From positions 3,048,243 through 3,112,242 of the forward strand of contig CP093829.1 in NCBI GenBank assembly GCA_033063855.1: DNA of 64,000 nt, given 5' to 3'. The stretch comes from Smittia aterrima (lineage: Eukaryota; Arthropoda; Insecta; Diptera; Chironomidae). The stretch's first letter is position 1, and each line of letters starts with the position of its first letter. The translations under genes were made by a program, and so were the position numbers. Below are positions 56,020 to 64,000 of the stretch, piece by piece. The notes under the pieces were generated by a model. It saw nothing but the letters and a program-made list of their open reading frames with translations, had not been told where the DNA came from and ran no database searches.

Positions 56020-59000
56020 AGCTGAAATGATTTCAAGGCGAAAAATGATTCAAACGCAAGTGAACTCTATTTAGTCATCAGAGGAAACTTCATGAGCTTG
56101 TAGTCTGATTCCTAAAATAGAAAAATCAATTAAACAAGTCCAGAAGGAAGAATTGAAACAGCGACGACCATAAAGCAACAAGACTAATGATTTCTGTCAA
56201 ACGCTGCACAAAACAACAACCCTCGGACGATCCCGGACGAGCTTTGCAATGAATGGACAAAAACAAACGGAATCAATCGATTGGAAAATTAGAGAATTAA
56301 TGAAATTAATTGCTTCTGTTCATGACTTTAACTTTCTCTCAACCCGACGAGCGAAGCAGCAAAAACAAAAAAGCGCAAGCGAAATGTTATTTATCAAGTC
56401 AAGAGATTGTTCGAAAGTTTTCAAATAAAATTTACATGCTTGTTCCTCTTCTTCGCTTTGCTGTTGAGATGCCGCTTGGTTGGCAAACCCTCAGACAAAT
56501 ATTTATTCGGTTTTACGAACCGATATTTGTTTTTCAGCAAACAGCAAAGAAGAGAAAAAAAAATAAGGAAGAACATTCCGGATCAGCAGAAAATAATTTC
56601 GGTGTGAAAATTTGTTACATATTTCCACATCCTTCGTTGCCATGATGTGGAGTGGATATTATTTTGAAACAAGGACGTGTGAGAATGTGAGCTGAGGGAG
56701 AGGGGCAACGGCGTTGGTGGTTACGAGGATTCCGATATATCGGAAAGAGAAATTTAATTTTAAATTTATTTTGCGTCACATTTTCCCTTCGCTTTTGCAT
56801 TTTCCTAACATCTCTCATGCCAACATGTCGTGAAACAGAGCGTGAAAGTCACATACTCGACGGTTTTTTCTTTAATTCTATTTGCTCGCAACAAATATCG
56901 AAATAATTCCATCGGAGAAATGGCTGATAGGAAATCCAATTTGAGGTGAAGCATGTGATGAAAACATTCGCAAATTGAATTCCGTTTGATTTTTGTGTCG
57001 TTGCGTGATTTTTTGTCGTCAATAAACGAAATTAGTTCGATTCTTTCGATGATTACATCGGAACTCAGGCGTGCACACAAGAAGGTGATGGGATTCTTTA
57101 TCGAATGAATCACAAATTAAGTTATCGGTGGAGAAATAAAGAAAGAAAAGAAACAAACGCGTCAAATTGCGTCAAATCAAGTTAAAAGCTTCAATACTTT
57201 GAGAGATTCGTTTTTTTGATTGAAATTCTCCTTAGAAAAGCGAATCTTGTCATGAAATATCTGACAAAGTTTTCGATGTTAAAATTTAAACAGAAAAAAC
57301 CTAAATCGACAGATTGAGAAATCGTTGAAAGTTTCAATTAAAATTGACATGTCAAAAAGCTCAACAAAAACTTTTCGAGAATCAATCAAATGCTAATTAA
57401 TTTTTTCATCCCTCGCTCTTTTCAATTTTCAGTTTTTATTGACGAGTTTCATGCATGACAAGATCTGAATGTTCAAATCGAAAACGCTTCTTTTTATTCG
57501 ATTTCTGAAGCTCGACATGAAAACGTGATATGCCAAAGAGTCTTCTGCACCATCTGCTTAACGACTCTTAGGGTGAATATTAACGCATAGCCTCATCATT
57601 TTAATAGAGTTCCCCGCGAGTTCCTTCAACTAATAAAAAATGACTCGACTTGTCGTCTGGTGGATTTTTAAGTTGTTCTCATCTACTTTAATAGTTATTT
57701 TAATTTATGACTTTGAGGAATGAGGGAAATTTAATTGAGAAAATCGTTTCATAAACGTTGAGAGAAGAATTTTTCGTTTAAAATTCAAATTAACTTCAAA
57801 ACAATTTAATGAACAGTCAGCAAATAAAAGCTCCGCATGAGTACACACGCAAAGCTTTATTAAAGCTCCTTAATTGTTTGTTTGCCCGTTTAAATAATTT
57901 TTCGCATGATGCATAGCGAGCCGGATTGAAACTTCACACCGGAAACTCTGATGGCGAGCAAATAAATGGCATTTTTCATTGTTTTTTATTCGACATCGTT
58001 CTCAGCACGAGAAACAAAACGAGAGTCGAGGGAAAAAAATCATAAATTGCCGCTGACGTCAGATGCAATGTTGGTGATGCAATATGAAAAGATTTATGTT
58101 GAGCTTAAGTTAATTAATGCGACAAGAGACAGAATAAACTGCTAGGGATTAAGTTTAATGAATGAACTGCAAGCGCAAATCATCTCAGCTAATTGAAAAC
58201 ATCGAAAATCTAACAGAAGAACAGAGAGAGAGAGAGGAAAAGTAAATCTGCAATTCAATTGACTTTTTAAATTCAATTTCCACTCAAGTTGGAAGCAGGA
58301 AGCTCCACAAATCAAATCCACATTCGGCTTCGCTCTCATCCTCAGCACATTTAGGGGAATTTATGATGTCGCCTCATTCGTCCTTCTGCAAATTTCATAG
58401 ACGATGCACATTTTGCTTGCACGAACGGCAATTGTTTTGTGTGTAACGAGAAACGTTTCGTTAGTGACACTTGCAGCTCTCGTGGGGGTTGTTCAGTTGG
58501 CCGGGGCGATGGGAGTGAAGCATCAAAATTTATCGCAACGTCAGTTAAACTGCAGCATCTGGTTTATTGAATCTAATGTGATTTGTTGTTGTGACTCATA
58601 GCGACATCGTTTCGTTATTAATTGGTCATTACAACATCTCCAGACTCTTCTATCGTTATTGGTCTGATTCGGAACAAGCAAAGCCGAGAAATCAATCGGG
58701 CAGAAGCCTTCGCTTGAATCGAAGGACAGAAATTGTTCATCAAAATAGAAAATCGCTCGATTGTCACTTTTTATCGACTTCGACTGTTGGGGTTTAATGT
58801 TGGGTGCGACATATGGAGATTTTTTCGAGCACAGCAAAAAACGAGATTTCGTTTGTGTTACAAGCAGATTCTGGTGCGAAAATACGATTATTGATCTGTG
58901 AATGCTCTTTTTTCTGCCCTCGCCGGGTTTTATTCTGCTGGTTTATGTTTCTACTCGAACGCTCGTTCGTTGGAAAGCGCAAATCGAAGTTCCTAACTAA

Positions 59001-62000
59001 ATTCAATAAATTTCCACAACAGATTTTTTATTGGCTGGGCCAATTGATATGCGAAGCTCTCCGCGTTTAATCTCTCATTGTTCGTTCGAGGGTTTTCACT
59101 CGAAAATATTTTTGTGGCACTTTGAGCGGGTGAAAATCAACACAAAAAACAATTAACACTGCCGCTGTTAACTCGCTGATGATTTATTTTGATGATTTTT
59201 TCATCTGACGAAATCTCATTCTCTCACTTCAGTCGTTGTGAGTCTGTTTGTCTCTGCAAATGGGGAAATGGAATTGAAATCCGTGCGGCCGCATGTGTTT
59301 AATCTCGACTCGGATTGTTTTCTATTAGAATTAAGTCGCGTTCGCAGACAACTTTTTAATTTGCCGAAGTGAGCATCGGTGAAGTGAACGGGAAGAAGAA
59401 GAAACTGGTGACCATCTGCAGAACATAAATAATTGCAATTGAGGCTGCGAAGTGGAATGAGTGGCGTTTGAATTAAAGCTAAAAATAAATTGCTCACCTT
59501 AAACCTCAAATTGAAAAATAAGCTTGAAGGTAAAAGCCTCAGCTCGATCCTCTTTCGGAACTGAATTAATTTTCACACGACTCTCCGAGCACGCGATTAA
59601 TGTGAACAGCTTCATCAAGGTTAATCCTTTTGTATTTTGAACTTGTAAAGTCTCCGGCAGGTCCACAGACGAGCCTGACCAGAGATTGATAGATAATGGA
59701 AAATTGCTTGTTGAAACGAGAAGATTCAATTACGAAAGCCCCGAAAGCAGTTTACGGCAGAGAAGAATTGAATTTGAGAGGAAAACTATTATCTCTTAAT
59801 AAAGTCTTTCGACGAAGGCGACGGAAATGATGTTGAAAGAGCATCGAACAGTCGATGTTTTCATGTCATTCTTAAGATGGAAGATTCAAGTGGAATTCAA
59901 TAAAGCTTATGGCAGTATTTCCTGTCGAAAATAATACTCCTTCGCTAAAATGCTCTCAAGTTTATAAAGAAAATAATTTTTAAAATCTCGGAAATGTTCG
60001 AAACCCTGAAATGTGAAAGAATATTTTCCAGAGAGAGAAGTGAAGAAGATGAAGGATTGTATCAAGATAATTTTCAACGCTCCAACACTTTTCTCATGTA
60101 ACTGACTTTCACAATAAAGTTCTGAAGTCGGAAGAAAATTGCTGGATAATAGAAAAGTTTTTATTCTTCAATAAGGTTAAGAAAAGAAAAAGATCTTTCT
60201 ACTTGTGACTCCGTAGTTTTCGAACAAACCCTAACTCGAAATATATTCCAAAGAACGATGAAACTAAGTTTCAAAGGTAACAAGCAACTTTATTGCAGTT
60301 GATCATAAAACAAAATATCCTTCAATAAAATCAAGCTAAAGCCTTGAGCCAATGGAACTTTGTTTCTGCTGTCGATGGACACTTTATAAGTTCGTTCTTG
60401 ATTGTACTCGAAATACTGAACGTCATTTCCACGGAGAGTCTGGAAGTTTCCTCCGAAAATTATTTCCAACAAAATGTTGTGTGCAGAACTAATGGTTTTG
60501 ATGTCTCATTGTTGATTCTCTCCCCCAGAAAACCTGTGAAACCATGAAGCATTATTTATAATTTCAGAAAATTCACATAAACTTTCTGCCATCGTTGGGA
60601 AAAGCTGTGGGGAAAATATTGTGTGGATTTCATCTGATGCAGGAACTTCCGTGTGCTCAGTTTTTCTTTGTCGGGAATGCATCGGCGTCGAGAGCAATTC
60701 ATCACTCGCAAACCGTGGCTGCGGTGCCCGGGGGGAAACAAACACAACATGTGATTAATTATGGATCTCGTTGGATTACAAATTAATTTGTAAGATTAAA
60801 ATTTTAAAGCTCCCGCACCAAGAAACTTTCAGTAGAGTTCTTCGTATAATGACAGAGATGAAAAGCTCTTCGATACACTTAGAGCTAAGCATTCTCACCT
60901 CGCTGGCAATAAATAAAATTAAAGCACTCTCATGTTCATTGCGGATAAAAGAGAATCAATAACAATAAATTCCCAAACTAAATAGCAACACACAAAAGCC
61001 ATTCTTAATCTCCTTTTAATTGGGTTTCGAATGGCTTAAGTGAATTGTTTGTTTGCTGTTGTTCTTTTGCGATAATTAATTGTGAGGACTTTTGACTCGA
61101 GTTGTTGAGCTTTAAGACAAAGATAAATTTAATTTGTGAGAACTAACAAAATATTTTCGTTAGCTCAGACTTCTGCGAGTGACGTGACCTTTTGAGATCC
61201 CAAAAGTTCATTCATTCGTGTTATCAAACTGAGTTCGGTTATACCTGAGATCTTCATTTCATTTGCGGATTAAGTTATGATCATTGGAGCATCAGAGACG
61301 TGAGTCGCAGTATTTTAATGTTTATTCAAGTTTCAAGTCGCAGGGGATGAATAACAATTCGAGATTTATTTCGGAATGTGGCGATAGATCAGCTACTATT
61401 AGTCTCGTTGATGTTACGTTTGCGACACCTAAACAAATAACTCTCTCGTCTCGTTTATCTTAAAGTTTGAATATTTGCTCAGAAGTTTAATAATCCTTTT
61501 AAGCTTCTCGGATCATATCTCGCCTCTTCTTCCTGTCTTCATCTTATTCCATTTGGAAAACATTTTTCTGCTCTATCTATGCGAATCCACTTGCGAGACT
61601 TAGAGCTAAGCACACAAAATAAACTTTTTCATTCCACGACGTTAATTTCTCGCTTTAATTAGAATTATCTCGAAAGTCTATGAAACGGAAAAGCAATTTA
61701 TTTACACATTTGCTTTATTTTATATTTATTATCAGTTGCGCTTCTAAGCCTTCTTCATTCACAGCAGAACGAATCCGAGAGAGAGATAATAAGACAAAGT
61801 TGATAAAACTTAAGCTGAGCTGTAAATGGAATTTCTCCTTCGCTCCTTTTCCCTTAAGACGACTCGGATGAGAGAAGTTTAGTGCTGGTATTCGAAATGA
61901 ACTCGGATTTTGTTATCACAGCTAATGCCATGTTGATTTTGAGCGTCATTAGCCGTTGATCTCTCTCTCTCTCTTTTGTGAGCTCCATTTCGAGTCACAG

Positions 62001-64000
62001 TCGAAGTCCCCAAACACACGATTCCAATCCCGTTTAAGAAAACTTGACCTCAATCAATTCTCATGTTTGATTATTTTCTTGTTCCTTTGCAATTTGTCTC
62101 TCTCACCATCTGTATGTGACATGATTAGATCTAATCAAGATTAGGGCGAGGAAATTGAATGACTTTTGGATTCGAAAGAAAATTTACTTTCACATGGATT
62201 TGTCAGAAAATCCTTCGAGGAATTAAATACTCGTCGCTCGTAAGCCTTTCTCTTCATCGAATTGGATTCGAAAGTTTGGTTGGACTGGTTGATGAAAAAT
62301 TCGTGATTCGATTTCCTGAGTTGAACTAAATTGTTGTTTCCTTTAGGAAATTATTTTATTCTTCGATAGGAATCAACTAAGAAACAGTTTCTTAGAAACT
62401 CGAGCTGAGATTGACAGAGAATTAAAATGAAGTAAAATACTTTAACTTTGCGAGTTTCATGTTTCAGTGAATGAAGAAAAGATTCTTGTTTGAGCATTTC
62501 ATTGACTGACGGTCCACGAAGAAACAAATTTCTTACACCGTCATTAATGTCCAACCTCTCGGACGCTTTCAATAGCAGAAAAAGTCTTCTGACAACATAA
62601 TACATCAAAAATCTGATACTTTATTGACATGTCCATTAGCTGTTCAAACAGCGTTGCGAGTATTTAATTCCAGTCGTCCCCCCACAAGCAGATTGCGCTT
62701 CTCATCGCTTAGAATATTGGAAAATAAGCTGTGATTAATGTCAAAGTCTAGGCGATCTCTCACTCTTTCTCTCTTCATTCTTTTTATAGCGAGAGCTTCA
62801 AATATCTTTCACGTCGAATAAAAGTCGAAAAGAAAACTGAAACTCATTGAATTGTTGAGATGCAGAAATACGAACGCACCACGCTCGATTGCATTTGATG
62901 ACAAAAAGCAATTCACATTGCAAATCGTGCAACGAATGCACAAAATTTGACTTTTATTAAAACCCAATCATTTGTCAAATGTCCCACAATTTTCGCCTCG
63001 CAATTTCGTCAACAATTCGAGAGTCGAGTAGTAGTGGGAGTAGTAGACGAGAAGTTTATTGATTTTCCATGTTGCACATTTTCGGATTATTCTCAATATC
63101 GAGATAAATATATTATTATTAAGAGTTGAAAGATGGGGGAGCTGAGCTGTTGAAGAAGAAGTCAAAACACAAAAATGCTTTTTGCGATGAGATGTTTGAC
63201 GTAGCTGCTGCTCAACATCGAGAATTACATGAGTTAATAAATTTCTAAGATGCCGAGCACAGAAACTTTGTGAACAGAGAATTACATAAATTTTCGACAT
63301 TCCTTAATGTTTGTTGCCATGCTCGTCGAGTCTTTCTCTCTCATCTCGTACATTGCTTAATGAATTCTCCCCTCAGACGAAACATTCTTTGCTGGAGAAA
63401 TTCTCGCATCAACAAGGATTTGCTGCCGGATACTCTCCAAAAGCAATTCACGCACGCATCAGACCCTTGGTTTTAAATGTAATTTTCTTCAATCCAATTT
63501 TTACAACTTTGCTCCGCAACCGAGCAGAAAAAAAAAATCAGAAAGAAAATCCCCCAATCGATCATAAAAGTGATGGACTTGGGGCAGAGAAGTGAGTGAG
63601 AGAGAAACGAGATTTGTTTCCGAAAGTCTTTTTCTTTTCTTTCAATAATGCATGATTGATATGCTTAAAAGGAGGGAACAGAAAAATAAAAGTTGAATAA
63701 TGAGCTTTATAGCGAAGCTTCGAATGATGAAAATTCCACGATGCCAGCGATGAATTTATTCGGATAAGGATTTGCGATGCAAAGTCTTCTTTTATTACAT
63801 CACGAAGGAATTTTTATGAATATCTCGTCGCTCTTTTCTTTTCCGCTGAGTGATTGGAAGGAAATTGAGTTTTGTATGAAAGCGATTGCTGCAAAATCTT
63901 TAAGATTGCTCTGACATAATTTCAATCTGACATTGATCGGCTGAGCTATTCTTGTCGTGGTATTTTATCTTTTGTTTCAAAAGGCACTGACTTTGTGTAA
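56020..64000. other. Gene-poor 8-kb right end
   Basis: No coding region I can support. Dinucleotide runs occur at about 58223-58237 (GA) and 61961-61974 (CT). A mildly GC-rich patch lies at about 60690-60740. One signal-peptide-like ORF is listed separately. The stretch may be regulatory DNA or an intron of a large gene reaching beyond the window. Confidence 0.45.
58404..58601 (+). CDS. Possible signal-peptide exon (uncertain)
   Basis: The ORF begins MHILLARTAIVLC and continues hydrophobic (VTLAALVGVVQLAGAMG), like a secretory signal, in a GC-richer patch than its surroundings. It could be the first coding exon of a large gene extending right. No strong donor follows (only a weak GTGAAG near 58515), and no partner exon is visible. 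Confidence 0.2.
   Translation: MHILLARTAIVLCVTRNVSLVTLAALVGVVQLAGAMGVKHQNLSQRQLNCSIWFIESNVICCCDS

Noticed and set aside
60506..60786. ORFs on both strands around the GC-rich patch near 60700
   Set aside because: Mutually overlapping, no domain or splice support.

Overview
The window is animal DNA, most likely from a compact, AT-rich dipteran (nematoceran) genome such as that of a non-biting midge. The reasons are short GT-AG introns (about 45-120 bp), Inr/TATA/DPE-type promoters, and recognisable insect genes: the tricellular-junction gene bark beetle (Anakonda), mRpS25, an EcKinase, insect acid lipases and a DPR-interacting-protein-like immunoglobulin gene. The species assignment is inference. 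I see no bacterial, viral or intact transposon gene. Exon coordinates were worked out by hand from splice sites and reading-frame continuity, and every multi-exon model below closes in frame.

Layout. 1-189: 3' end of an unidentified plus-strand gene. 1090-10240: six tandem minus-strand acid lipase genes, all with an intact Ser-Asp-His triad, in two gene-structure classes; the third has a GT-to-GA donor change. 10810-24401: bark, minus strand, nine coding exons (one of only 24 nt) encoding about 3,093 residues. Its 3.8-kb first coding intron holds a nested, opposite-strand, intronless gene for a secreted protein. 24402-27076: bark 5' flank. 27077-28421: EcKinase-like gene (minus). 29198-30502: intronless F-box/LRR-like gene (plus). 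31011-41190: five tandem plus-strand SET-MYND (SMYD4-like) genes with the same two-exon structure and near-identical flanks. 41506-42070: mRpS25, whose promoter resembles that of the SMYD genes. 45749-49606: an 11-exon three-Ig, GPI-anchored DIP/lachesin-like gene. 52888-56019: two tandem intronless SLC46-like MFS transporters. 56020-64000: no gene I can support.

The window alternates slowly evolving single-copy genes (bark, mRpS25, the Ig gene) with tandem arrays of fast-turnover families (lipases, SMYD, SLC46, EcKinase, F-box). The lipases probably act together in secretion and digestion or lipid turnover. The SMYD array looks like a recent expansion kept similar by unequal exchange or gene conversion. 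The points most worth a second look are the lipase donor mutation, the SMYD array with its shared promoter block and remodelled introns, the nested gene, the bark micro-exon, and the in-frame tandem acceptor in the Ig gene.
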